Below are positions 6,894-14,693 of a DNA stretch of 64,000 bases, piece by piece. Location of the stretch: assembly GCA_044226525.1 (NCBI GenBank), contig JBGAGV010000033.1:26204-90203 (forward strand). Reading direction: 5' to 3'. A model generated the notes under the pieces. The model saw nothing but the letters and a program-made list of their open reading frames with translations. It had not been told where the DNA came from and made no database searches. The stretch comes from VFJQ01 sp044226525 (GTDB lineage Bacteria > Verrucomicrobiota > Verrucomicrobiia > Chthoniobacterales > Chthoniobacteraceae). Position 1 is the first letter of the stretch. Each line of letters begins with the position of its first letter. A program made the position numbers and the translations under genes.

Positions 6894-8075
6894 ATGACTG
6901 CCAATAAGATCCTCGTTGCCAATATCGGTAGCACTTCGTTCAAGTTTCGCTTGATCGAGATGCCGAGCGAGCGCGTGCTCGCACAGGGCGGTGTGGAGCG
7001 GATTGGCAGCGCGGAGTCTCCGTGGAAGGCAAAGATTGGCAGCGAGCCGGAGCAGAAAGGCACGGCTGCCCTGCCCAATCACGGTGCGGCCATCGCCCTC
7101 GTCGAGAAACTGCTCGGCGGGTTTGGCGAACTCGCAGCCATCGGCTTCAAGGTCGTGATGGCGCGCGGCATCTCGGGCACGCAGCTCCTCGATGAGCGTG
7201 TGCTCGGCGCGATGGAAGAAGTGAACACGCTCCTTCCCGCGCACAATCCGCCCTACATCGCCGCGGTGCGCAGCTTCCACCAGTCGCACCCGCATATTCC
7301 GTGCATCGGCACGTTCGAGACCGCGTTCTACGATCATGTGCCGGTGGAAAACGTGCGCTACCCGGTGCCGCGCGAATGGGAAGAGAAATACGGCATCCGC
7401 CGTTATGGCTTCCACGGCGCGAGCCATCGGTTCGTGACGCAGCGCTGCGCCGAGCTCCGCGGCACGGATCAACTTCGCATCATCTCCTGCCACCTCGGGG
7501 GCAGCAGTTCGATTGCGTGTGTCCGCAATGGGAAGGCCATCGACTCGAGCTGGGGCATGACGCCGCAGAGCGGCCTGCCGCAGAACAATCGTGTGGGCGA
7601 CTTCGATGTCTTCGCTCTCATCTATCTCGCCCGCGATCTCGGCCTCGGTATCGACGCCGTCGAAAAAGCGCTCACTTCGAACTCCGGCCTCAAAGGCCTG
7701 TCTGGACTCGCCACCGGCGACGTCCGCGACCTCATCGAAGCCTCGGCCCAAGGGAACCGCGACGCCGCCATCGCGCTTGATGTCTTCGTCGCCGCCATCC
7801 GCAAATACATTGGCCAGTTCCTCGTCGAATTGAACGGCGCCGACGTCCTGATCTTCACGGCCGGCATCGCGGAAAATAACCCGATCCTGCGCGAAAAGAT
7901 CTGCGCGAACCTCAGCTTCTGCGGCCTCGAACTCGACCACGAGGCCAACAACCGCGTCCGCGCCGACGAAGCCGTCATCTCGACACCTGCCTCGAAAATC
8001 GAAGTGCGCGTCATCCCGACAAACGAAGAAATCATTATCGCCCGCAACGCCTGGGCGAAGCTTCCCACTCTTTAA
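6894..8075 (+). CDS. ackA: Acetate (acyl) kinase
   Basis: The protein has 393 residues and converts acyl-phosphate plus ADP to the acid plus ATP, the energy-yielding last step after PduL. Family motifs are clear: NIGSTSFKFRLIEM at the N terminus (usually NSGSSS), FETAFY, YGFHGASHRFV, ISCHLGGSSSIACV, DSSWGMTPQSG, and FTAGIAENNPILRE near the C terminus. I chose the ATG at 6894 because the family begins with a short stretch before the KILVANIGS strand; an upstream in-frame ATG at 6858 would add 12 residues that overlap the hairpin downstream flank. The gene sits inside the microcompartment operon, between shell genes. It carries no evident encapsulation peptide, so the enzyme may work in the cytosol on exported acyl-phosphate. 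Confidence 0.95.
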   Translation: MTANKILVANIGSTSFKFRLIEMPSERVLAQGGVERIGSAESPWKAKIGSEPEQKGTAALPNHGAAIALVEKLLGGFGELAAIGFKVVMARGISGTQLLDERVLGAMEEVNTLLPAHNPPYIAAVRSFHQSHPHIPCIGTFETAFYDHVPVENVRYPVPREWEEKYGIRRYGFHGASHRFVTQRCAELRGTDQLRIISCHLGGSSSIACVRNGKAIDSSWGMTPQSGLPQNNRVGDFDVFALIYLARDLGLGIDAVEKALTSNSGLKGLSGLATGDVRDLIEASAQGNRDAAIALDVFVAAIRKYIGQFLVELNGADVLIFTAGIAENNPILREKICANLSFCGLELDHEANNRVRADEAVISTPASKIEVRVIPTNEEIIIARNAWAKLPTL

Positions 8076-8145
8076 TTTAGCTAACCCAACCCCGCGCCAT
8101 TAGTCGCGACCCTCAACTCTCAACTATCAACCCTCAACTATTCAT

Positions 8146-8427
8146 ATGGCACAACAAGCAATCGGAATGATCGAAACCCGCGGCCTCATCGCCCTCGTCG
8201 AGGCGACGGACGCGATGCTCAAATCGGCCAACGTCGAACTCGTCGGCCCCATGACCCAGGTCGGCAACGCCATGGTGACCGTCTGCGTCACCGGCGACGT
8301 CGCCGCCGTCAAAGCCGCCACGGAAGCCGGCAAAACCGCCGCGCAGTCGCTCGGCGAAATTGTCAGCGTCAGCGTCATCGCCCGCCCGCACGGCGATCTC
8401 ACGGCCGTTCTCCCGAAGGCCAAGTAA
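8146..8427 (+). CDS. BMC-H shell hexamer protein (paralogue 3)
   Basis: The protein has 93 residues with one BMC domain: QQAIGMIETRGLIALVEATDAMLKSANV, CVTGDVAAVKAATEAGKTAAQ and SVSVIARPHGDLTAVLPKAK. The pore-loop stretch is GPMTQVGNAM, unlike the other two paralogues. The 70-bp gap after ackA ends with a 37-nt stretch (8109-8145) with no G on the coding strand, built of repeated CTCAACT/ATCAACC units, and without a Shine-Dalgarno sequence. This is the third and strongest case of such a leader before a hexamer gene in the operon. A BMC-P pentamer gene follows 17 bp downstream. Confidence 0.97.
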   Translation: MAQQAIGMIETRGLIALVEATDAMLKSANVELVGPMTQVGNAMVTVCVTGDVAAVKAATEAGKTAAQSLGEIVSVSVIARPHGDLTAVLPKAK

Positions 8428-8444
8428 GCTCGCTCCTTCGCATC

Positions 8445-8753
8445 ATGATCCTGGCGAAAGTCGAAGGCGCTATCGTCGCCACGAAGAAGAACACGAAGAT
8501 GACGGGCAGCAAATTGCTGCTCGTGCGCCCGCTCGTGATCGATTCGCCAACTGCGAAGGAATTCCGCCCGGGCACCTCGACGCTCGTCGCCGTGGACAGC
8601 CTTGGCGCGGGCGAAGGTGAAGTCGTGCTCGTCGTCCAAGGCAGCTCCGCGCGCCTCGCTGCCGACGACAAGGACTCGCCGGTCGACGCCGTCGTCATCG
8701 GCATCGTCGATACCGTCGATGTCTCCAAACAAATCCTCTACCGCGCGCAGTAA
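8445..8753 (+). CDS. BMC-P shell vertex protein (EutN/CcmL family, copy 1)
   Basis: The protein has 102 residues. EutN/CcmL proteins form pentamers that cap the vertices of the polyhedral shell. It begins MILAKVEGAIVATKKNTKMTGSKLLLV, the typical first strand-loop of the family, followed by FRPGTSTLVAVDSLGAGEGEVVLVVQGSSAR, the conserved GxGxGE-type loop, and ends with the strand VDAVVIGIVDTVDV. It is the longest of three BMC-P proteins here and the one closest to EutN. Three pentamer genes in one locus is a known trait of planctomycete/verrucomicrobial BMC loci. It lies between a BMC-H gene and the aldehyde dehydrogenase gene. Confidence 0.96.
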   Translation: MILAKVEGAIVATKKNTKMTGSKLLLVRPLVIDSPTAKEFRPGTSTLVAVDSLGAGEGEVVLVVQGSSARLAADDKDSPVDAVVIGIVDTVDVSKQILYRAQ

Positions 8754-8767
8754 CCCCAATTCCCTAA

Positions 8768-10198
8768 ATGGCCACCATTGACGAAAGACTCGTATCCCGA
8801 GTGGTGAGCGAAGTGCTCAGCCGCTTGCAGACGCAAACGAAGGTTAGCTCGTCCGGACAGAGCAGCTTCGGCGTTTACGACAAGATGGAGGACGCCTGCG
8901 CCGCGGCGCAGCGCTCGTTCGAAAAACTCCGCAACCTCGGCGTCACTGCGCGCAAGCAGGCGATCAACGTGATCCGCCGCATGTGCGTCGCGAAGGCGAA
9001 GGAATGGGGTGAGATCGAATTTGCTGAGACAAAGATCGGCCGACTCGATCACAAGATCGAAAAGCTCAAGATCTGCGGCGACCTCGTGCCAGGCGTAGAG
9101 TTCATGGAGCGCCACGCGTTCAGCGGCGACTTTGGTCTGACCGTGATCGACTTCGCGCCGTGGGGCGTCATCGGTGCGGTGACCCCTTCGACTCACAGTG
9201 TGCCGACGCTGACGGGCAATGCGATTAACATGATCGCCTCGGGCAATGCGGTCGTGTTCAACACGCACCCCAGTGCCGCGAACTGCGCGGCACTTGCCAT
9301 CCGCAGTTACAACGAAGCTATTTTCCAGGAGACCGGCATTAGCGATCTCCTCACCACGGTGGTGAAGCCGACGCTCGATACTTTCGACGCGATGTGCAAA
9401 CACCCGGCGGTGAAGCTGCTCTGCGTCACCGGCGGCCCCGCGGTCGTTGCAGCGGCGATGAAGACGGGCAAACGCGCTGTGTGCGCCGGCCCCGGCAATC
9501 CCCCGGTGGTGGTCGATGAGACCGCTGACCTGGCCAACGCGGCGAAGTGCATCATTCAAGGCGCGAGCTACGACAACAACCTGCTCTGCATCGGCGAAAA
9601 GGAAGTCTTCGTCGTCGATTCGGTGGCCGACAAACTTTGCGCCGAACTGAAGAAAGCCGGTGCAGTGCAACTCGACGCCAAGCAGATCGAAGCGCTGGCG
9701 GAAAAGGCGTTTGTTTTTCCGCAGGGCAAAGGCGCCGGCTGTCCGCACCCAGTCGTTAATCGCGACCTCGTGGGCCGCGACGCCGCCGTGCTTGCCAAGG
9801 CTATCGGCCTTAGCGTGCCGCCGAGCACCCAGCTTCTCTTTGGCGAGACGAAGGAGGATCACATCTTTGTCGATGAAGAGCAGATGATGCCCTTCATCCC
9901 GATCGTCCGCGTGCCGAATGTGGACGCCGGCATCGCCGCCGCCATTCGTGCCGAGCACAACTACAAGCACACGGCGATCATGCACTCCACCAACATCAAG
10001 GCCCTGACCAAGATGGCGCAGGCGGCGGACACGACGCTCTTCATCAAGAACGGCCCGTGCATGACCGGCCTGGGCCTCGGTGGCGAAGGTTTCCTCAGCT
10101 TCTCGGTCGCCACCCCGACCGGCGAAGGCGTGACCACGCCGATGACGTTCACCCGCTCGCGCCGCTGCGTGATGGTGGAAGAATTGAATCTGTTTTAA
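8768..10198 (+). CDS. pduP: CoA-acylating aldehyde dehydrogenase (PduP/EutE type)
   Basis: The protein has 476 residues, a typical length for PduP/EutE enzymes, and oxidises an aldehyde (propionaldehyde or acetaldehyde in relatives; probably lactaldehyde here) to acyl-CoA using NAD+ and CoA. The likely catalytic Cys is C274 in NNLLCIGEKEVFVVD. NAD-site segments include WGVIGAVTPSTHSVPTL and VTGGPAVVAAAMKTGKRA, with GPGNPPVVVDETAD after it. The first ~20 residues (TIDERLVSRVVSEVLSRLQ) are a predicted amphipathic helix followed by a Ser/Gln-rich linker, a likely encapsulation peptide. The gene ends in a TAATG overlap with the next BMC-P gene. Together with PduL and AckA it forms the acid-producing arm of the compartment. 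Confidence 0.95.
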   Translation: MATIDERLVSRVVSEVLSRLQTQTKVSSSGQSSFGVYDKMEDACAAAQRSFEKLRNLGVTARKQAINVIRRMCVAKAKEWGEIEFAETKIGRLDHKIEKLKICGDLVPGVEFMERHAFSGDFGLTVIDFAPWGVIGAVTPSTHSVPTLTGNAINMIASGNAVVFNTHPSAANCAALAIRSYNEAIFQETGISDLLTTVVKPTLDTFDAMCKHPAVKLLCVTGGPAVVAAAMKTGKRAVCAGPGNPPVVVDETADLANAAKCIIQGASYDNNLLCIGEKEVFVVDSVADKLCAELKKAGAVQLDAKQIEALAEKAFVFPQGKGAGCPHPVVNRDLVGRDAAVLAKAIGLSVPPSTQLLFGETKEDHIFVDEEQMMPFIPIVRVPNVDAGIAAAIRAEHNYKHTAIMHSTNIKALTKMAQAADTTLFIKNGPCMTGLGLGGEGFLSFSVATPTGEGVTTPMTFTRSRRCVMVEELNLF

Positions 10199-10461
10199 TG
10201 CGCCTCGCGACGATTCACGGCTACCTAACCTCGACGGTGAAGCACCGCAGCATGGAAGGCTGGCGGTTGCTCATCGCCGTGCCCGAAAGCCCGGATCTCG
10301 CGCCTCAGATCGTGCTTGATTCACTCGGCGCAGCGATCGGCCAGCGGGTGCTCATTTCCAGCGACGGCAGCGAAGCCCGCAAGATGGTGAAGGACGACCG
10401 CAGCCCGGCTCGGTGGACCGTAATGGGGATCATCGATCCAGAAAGGGATCTCGCATTATGA
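10198..10461 (+). CDS. BMC-P shell vertex protein (EutN/CcmL family, copy 2)
   Basis: The protein has 87 residues. The family strand pattern is present: MRLATIHGYLTSTVKHRSMEGWRLLI, then IVLDSLGAAIGQRVLISSDGSEARKM and a final WTVMGIIDPE strand. The ATG shares its A with the TAA stop of the aldehyde dehydrogenase gene, which implies translational coupling. The loop GAAIGQRV replaces the usual GxGxGE loop of EutN, as often happens in the divergent BMC-P copies of this type of locus. The next BMC-P gene overlaps its stop by 4 bp. Different vertex proteins may occupy different corners of the shell, which is inference. Confidence 0.92.
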   Translation: MRLATIHGYLTSTVKHRSMEGWRLLIAVPESPDLAPQIVLDSLGAAIGQRVLISSDGSEARKMVKDDRSPARWTVMGIIDPERDLAL

Positions 10462-10736
10462 GGATGGGCACCGTCATCGGTCGCGTGACGCTTTCCGTCC
10501 GCCACAAACGCTACTCCGGCGAGCGCCTGCTTCTCACGCTGCCGTGGAAGACCGACACTTTCAGGGGCGACGAAAAATTCGACCCAGCCATCGTGGTTTA
10601 TGACCAACTGGGGGCGGGCGTCGGTCAGCAAATCGCCATCAGCGAAGGCCGCGAAGCCGCCTGTCCTTTCCCCACTCCCACACCCGTGGACGCCTACTGC
10701 GCCGCGCTCGTGGACGAACACTTTTACAAAGAATAA
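10458..10736 (+). CDS. BMC-P shell vertex protein (EutN/CcmL family, copy 3)
   Basis: The protein has 92 residues. It starts MRMGTVIGRVTLSVRHKRYSGERLLL and has VYDQLGAGVGQQIAISEGREAA, the conserved Gly-rich pentamer loop. The C-terminal part (PFPTPTPVDAYCAALVDEHF) is Pro-rich before a last helix-like segment and lacks the usual IGIVD-type strand, so the C terminus diverges from copies 1 and 2. The ATG at 10458 overlaps the preceding TGA (ATGA); a second ATG at 10464 is also possible. The aldolase gene starts 4 bp downstream. The GxGxGQ loop supports the family call. Confidence 0.92.
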   Translation: MRMGTVIGRVTLSVRHKRYSGERLLLTLPWKTDTFRGDEKFDPAIVVYDQLGAGVGQQIAISEGREAACPFPTPTPVDAYCAALVDEHFYKE

Positions 10737-10739
10737 TCT

Positions 10740-11825
10740 ATGACCCTGATCACCCAGAAAGAAGCGACCGATATTGTGAAAAGCGGCGCGAAGGAGTTTC
10801 GCCAGAACAGTGAAATCCGTCTCACTCCCGGTGCGAAAGACATTCTGAACGACGCCGGCGTGAAGATCGTTTTCGATTCGAGCGCCCCGACCGTGGTGGC
10901 GGCTCCGGCCTCCTCAGGCGAATCGAAAGGCTACGCTCCCGTGGCCGCGCCCGGCGCTTACAGCGCGGACGACATCAAGCTCTTCAACTCGAAGGAAGCG
11001 AACGAGATCAAGGAACAGATCTGCGACATCGGCCGCCGCATCTGGGCTCGCGAATATTGCGACGGCAACGGCGGCAACATCTCCGCGCGTCTCGCCCCGG
11101 ATCGCTTCATCTGCACGCCGACGGGCGTGAGCAAAGGCTTCATGCGACCGGACATGCTGTGCATGGTCGATGGCAAGGGCACGCAGTGTGGCGGCACGTG
11201 GAAGCGCTCGAGCGAAATCACGACGCACATGGCTATCTTCCACTCCACGCCGGAAGCGGTCAGCGTGTGCCACGCGCATCCGTGCCACGCGGGCGCCTTC
11301 GCGATTAAAGGCATGCAGCCCCCGCCGCGCCTCATTCCCGAGTTGGAAGTGTTCGTCGGCACCGTCGCCTACACGCCTTACAAAACGCCCGGTTCGCCGG
11401 AAATCGCCGCGGAAATTTTCCCGCTCGCGCCGAAGCATCAGTCCATCCTCATGGGCAACCACGGCGTTATTTGCTGGGGCAAATCAGTCGAGGACGCTTA
11501 CTTCAAAATGGAGATCACCGATGCCTATTGCCGCACGGTCATCCTCGCCCAGGCGATCCCCGGCTCCGCCTCGATTCCCTGCGAGAAGCTGCCTGAACTG
11601 CTCAACATCAAGAAGAGCCTCGGCCTGCCGGACGATCGTTACGACCTCAAGCCCGCAGGCCTGTGCGAAGTCGATCCGTGGTCCCAAATGTGCGGTTCGC
11701 ACGGCTGCTCCTCGCCGGTCACGCCCTTCAACCCGATGACGAACGACGCCAATCCGAGCGACGCCGACATCGAAGCGCTTGTGCAGAAGCTGACCGACGA
11801 GATCGTCGCCAAGCTCGGCAAATAA
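10740..11825 (+). CDS. Class II aldolase (fuculose-1-phosphate aldolase-like) with encapsulation segments
   Basis: The protein has 361 residues; canonical FucA has about 215. The aldolase/adducin domain spans roughly residues 85-290: GNGGNISARL, TPTGVSKGFM, CHAHPCHAGAFAIKG (zinc-binding HxH) and LMGNHGVICWGKS (third zinc His). In relatives it splits fuculose- or rhamnulose-1-phosphate into dihydroxyacetone phosphate and L-lactaldehyde. A separate ~50-residue N-terminal domain (TLITQKEATDIVKSG onward, with LTPGAKDILNDAGVKIVFD) precedes an Ala/Pro-rich linker. The C terminus has a Pro/Asn-rich linker and an amphipathic helix, DADIEALVQKLTDEIVAKLG, which resembles an encapsulation peptide. This enzyme probably makes the aldehyde inside the shell, so the microcompartment can contain it. 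Confidence 0.9.
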   Translation: MTLITQKEATDIVKSGAKEFRQNSEIRLTPGAKDILNDAGVKIVFDSSAPTVVAAPASSGESKGYAPVAAPGAYSADDIKLFNSKEANEIKEQICDIGRRIWAREYCDGNGGNISARLAPDRFICTPTGVSKGFMRPDMLCMVDGKGTQCGGTWKRSSEITTHMAIFHSTPEAVSVCHAHPCHAGAFAIKGMQPPPRLIPELEVFVGTVAYTPYKTPGSPEIAAEIFPLAPKHQSILMGNHGVICWGKSVEDAYFKMEITDAYCRTVILAQAIPGSASIPCEKLPELLNIKKSLGLPDDRYDLKPAGLCEVDPWSQMCGSHGCSSPVTPFNPMTNDANPSDADIEALVQKLTDEIVAKLGK

Positions 11826-11837
11826 TTCATCAAGGCC

Positions 11838-13151
11838 ATGTCGCTCGTTGACCAGGTTCGGCAAGCAGGAGTCGTCGGCGCAGGGGGCGGCGGCTTCCCG
11901 GCGCACGTCAAACTGGGCGCGAAGGCGGAGATCATCATCGCCAACGGCGCCGAGTGCGAGCCGCTGCTGCATAAGGATGCGGCGGTAATGGAACACTACG
12001 CCGCCGACATCGTGCGCGGTGTCGAACTGAGCATGGCCGCGACGGGCGCGAAGGAAGGCGTCATCGGCATCAAGGCGAAGAAAAAGAAAGCCGTCGAAGC
12101 CGTCGAACAAGCCTGCCAAGGCTCGCGGGTGCGCGTGCAACTACTGGGCGATTTTTATCCCGCCGGCGACGAATACGATCTCGTCTTCACCGTCACGGGG
12201 AAACTCATCCCGCCCGCTGGCCTGCCCATTCATGTCGGCGCGATTGTCAACAACGTCGAAACACTCGCCAACATCGCGCAGGCTGTGGACGGCAAGCCGG
12301 TCACGCACAAGACCATCACGATTGCGGGCGCCGTCGCCGAACCCGTGTCGCTGACCGTGCCGATCGGCATCAGCTACCGCGAGTGCATCGCCGCCGCGGG
12401 TGGCGCGACCTGCGACGATCCGGTTCTCGCCATTGGCGGCCTCATGATGGGAGAAACGAGCGGCGATCTCGATCGTCCTGTCACCAAGACCAGCACGGGC
12501 GCGATCATCCTCCCGCGCGATCACCATATTATCGAACGTAAGCTCAAGCCACCGAAAAAGCAGGCCGCCATCGGCAAATCGGCGTGCGATCAGTGCCGCT
12601 ACTGCACCGAATTCTGCCCGCGTTTCCTGCTCGGCTACAAGGTCGAGCCGCATCAGGTCATGCGCACACTGGCTTTCACCGGCACGGGCGCCGAGCGCTT
12701 CAACGAATGGGCCGCACTGTGCTGTTCGTGCGGCCTTTGCACGCTCTACGCCTGCCCGGAAGAGCTTTATCCGAAGGAAGCCTGCGACGATTCCAAAGCC
12801 GTGCTGCGCGCCCAGAATTGGAAGTGGACCGGCCCGAAGGAAGTGAAGGAGCATCCCATGCACGATGGCCGCCGCGTGCCGATCAAGACCTTGATGAAGA
12901 AACTCCACGTCGAGGAATACGACAGCCAGGCGCCGCTGCGCCCCGGCATCGTGGAGACAAATCGCGTCGTCCTCCCGCTCAAACAAAGTGCCGGCGGTCC
13001 GACCGTCCCGCTTGTCAAAGCCGGAGACACCGTCAAAGCCGGACAGACCATTTCCGAACCCGCGCCGAACGCCCTTGGCGCGCTCATTCACGCGCCCTTT
13101 GCCGCGAAAGTCGTCGCCGTCACGAAGGACGCCATCACCTTGACCAAGTAA
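11838..13151 (+). CDS. pduS: PduS-like RnfC-type flavo-iron-sulphur oxidoreductase
   Basis: The protein has 437 residues. It begins AGVVGAGGGGFPAHVKL, the Gly-rich FMN/NADH-site motif of RnfC/NuoF-like proteins, with NGAECEPLLHKD after it. An SLBB-like region follows, then two ferredoxin-type clusters: CDQCRYCTEFC (C250, C253, C256, C260) and CSCGLCTLYAC (C296-C306). PduS in known compartments transfers electrons, for example for cobalamin reduction or NADH reoxidation, and binds PduT. Here it is followed directly (TAATG overlap) by a BMC-T protein with a PduT-like cysteine. No cobalamin-dependent diol dehydratase or alcohol dehydrogenase is in the operon, so electron export to regenerate NAD+ for the aldehyde dehydrogenase is a reasonable inference. 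Confidence 0.92.
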   Translation: MSLVDQVRQAGVVGAGGGGFPAHVKLGAKAEIIIANGAECEPLLHKDAAVMEHYAADIVRGVELSMAATGAKEGVIGIKAKKKKAVEAVEQACQGSRVRVQLLGDFYPAGDEYDLVFTVTGKLIPPAGLPIHVGAIVNNVETLANIAQAVDGKPVTHKTITIAGAVAEPVSLTVPIGISYRECIAAAGGATCDDPVLAIGGLMMGETSGDLDRPVTKTSTGAIILPRDHHIIERKLKPPKKQAAIGKSACDQCRYCTEFCPRFLLGYKVEPHQVMRTLAFTGTGAERFNEWAALCCSCGLCTLYACPEELYPKEACDDSKAVLRAQNWKWTGPKEVKEHPMHDGRRVPIKTLMKKLHVEEYDSQAPLRPGIVETNRVVLPLKQSAGGPTVPLVKAGDTVKAGQTISEPAPNALGALIHAPFAAKVVAVTKDAITLTK

Positions 13152-13702
13152 TGAATCAGAAATCCATCGGCCTGATCGAACTCTCCAGCGTCGCCGCCGG
13201 TTTCTCGGTAGCCGATTCCGCCCTCAAGGCCGGCAACGTGAAGCTGATGCTCTCGCGTTCCATTTGCTCGGGCAAATACATGATCGTCGTCTGCGGCGAC
13301 ACCGCGAGCGTCGAAGCCGCCATTGCCACGGGCAATGAAGTCGCCGACGGTTGCCTCATCGATCACATCGTCATCGCGAACCTGCACCCCGACGTGCTCA
13401 ACGCCATCGGCCGCACCACGCCGGTCGAACCGACTGGCGCGCTTGGCATCTTCGAGAGCTTCAACGTCGCCACGCTCGTGAAAGCCGCCGACGCCGCCGC
13501 AAAAGCCGCGGACGTCACGCTGCTCGAAGTCCGTCTCGCCATGGCGCTCGGCGGAAAGGCTTTCTGCACGCTCACCGGAGACGTATCGTCGGTGCAGGCT
13601 GCCGTCGCGGCGGGCCGCGCCGTCATCGCCGAAGCCGGCGTGCTGGTGAACGCCGTCGTGATTCCGCGTCCGCATCCGGACGTATATCGCGAAGTCATCT
13701 AA
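13151..13702 (+). CDS. BMC-T tandem-domain shell trimer protein, PduT-like
   Basis: The protein has 183 residues with two BMC domains in tandem. Domain 1 starts KSIGLIELSSVAAGFSVADSALKAGNV; domain 2 starts TGALGIFESFNVATLVKAADAAAKAADV. In domain 1 the loop SRSICSGKYMIVVCGD holds C39, which corresponds to the cysteine that places a [4Fe-4S] cluster in the trimer pore of PduT (C38 in Salmonella). The protein could pass electrons between the PduS-like oxidoreductase and the other side of the shell. It is the last gene of the operon and overlaps the pduS stop by 1 bp. No intrinsic terminator is evident in the 89 bp after it; only a short stem (CTGGC/GCCAG near 13754-13768) is seen. Confidence 0.95.
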   Translation: MNQKSIGLIELSSVAAGFSVADSALKAGNVKLMLSRSICSGKYMIVVCGDTASVEAAIATGNEVADGCLIDHIVIANLHPDVLNAIGRTTPVEPTGALGIFESFNVATLVKAADAAAKAADVTLLEVRLAMALGGKAFCTLTGDVSSVQAAVAAGRAVIAEAGVLVNAVVIPRPHPDVYREVI

Positions 13703-13791
13703 CCCCCCCGAGCTTTCGCCCCAGTGTCATGGGCTTCCCTCTGTGTCACCTTACTGGCGGTTAGCCAGAGACGTGCAAAGCCAGGCTGATT

Positions 13792-14643
13792 TTGAACCGC
13801 CGATCCTCGCTGATATTTCCCCGATCCCGGTTTCCGGGCTTGCCGTTTTCGCGGAAACTCATCGCATGCATAGGGGCCCTTCTTTTGGGAGGCTTGAAGG
13901 TTCTCGCGGCGGCCTTGGTGGGCAGCGATGATTTTGAGGACAACTTCAAGGATCCGACCAAGTGGGGAGCGGATACCGGGTTAGGCGCACTCTCCGGCAC
14001 ATTCACCGAAACGAATGGTCGCCTCGAATTTACCACCGCGGGAACCGATTCCTTCGAAACGCGACCGTGGGTTTTGAATTTCGGCTCTTTTGTCGAGAAT
14101 TGGGAGGTGCAACTCGACACCACCATCGCCACGGTCGCCGGTTTCGGCAGATTCATGGGCTTGGGATTGGAAGTTCGGCGAACGAACAACAGCGATCTTC
14201 GAATGGGTATCCTGCATGAGAGCGCCCAGTCCGCCTGGGACTATTATTCGTATCTGCTCAACCCGGACACGAGTGGCTCAAACAGTGGCACCCTGCCCGG
14301 CGCAGCTTCGGGAGCAGTGCGAATCGTTTTCGATGCCGAGACAAAAGTTTTGAGCAGCTACTACGACGCGGACGGTCCTGTGGGCGGCTACGCATGGACC
14401 ATGGCTGCTTCTTTCGGCGTTACAGGGTCGGGCGGTGCGACAGGAAACGCCGACTGGAGCATGACCGCGACCGATGAGTTTCAGATCCTCGTGCATGCCA
14501 GCTCGGGCAGTCGCTCGGTGGGCAGCGGTCTCGTCTATGGCGATAATTTTCGCGCCGTGCCGGAGCCATCTTCATTTCTGACGACAAGCAGCGCTTCATT
14601 CCTCCTTCTTTTTCAACGGCGGCGGGGCGCTCTGCGAATTTAA
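13792..14643 (+). CDS. Secreted PEP-CTERM protein, unknown function
   Basis: The protein has 283 residues. A basic N terminus and the hydrophobic stretch LIACIGALLLGGLKVLAAAL form a signal peptide. The middle is rich in Gly, Ser, Thr and Asp, without cysteines, in a pattern that suggests a beta-sandwich such as a concanavalin-like fold (DNFKDPTKWGADTG, NWEVQLDTTIA, FMGLGLEVRR, VRIVFDAETKVLSSYYDADG). The C terminus has VPEPSSF, a hydrophobic run and RRRG, the PEP-CTERM sorting tag read by an exosortase/archaeosortase-type system. No exosortase gene is in the window. The start is a TTG and is uncertain. It follows the BMC operon by 89 bp but has no evident link to it. Confidence 0.72.
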   Translation: MNRRSSLIFPRSRFPGLPFSRKLIACIGALLLGGLKVLAAALVGSDDFEDNFKDPTKWGADTGLGALSGTFTETNGRLEFTTAGTDSFETRPWVLNFGSFVENWEVQLDTTIATVAGFGRFMGLGLEVRRTNNSDLRMGILHESAQSAWDYYSYLLNPDTSGSNSGTLPGAASGAVRIVFDAETKVLSSYYDADGPVGGYAWTMAASFGVTGSGGATGNADWSMTATDEFQILVHASSGSRSVGSGLVYGDNFRAVPEPSSFLTTSSASFLLLFQRRRGALRI

Positions 14644-14693
14644 ACGGCATACGGTCGAAAGTTTCCCTTTCGCACACGCGCTCGGGTCCTAGC

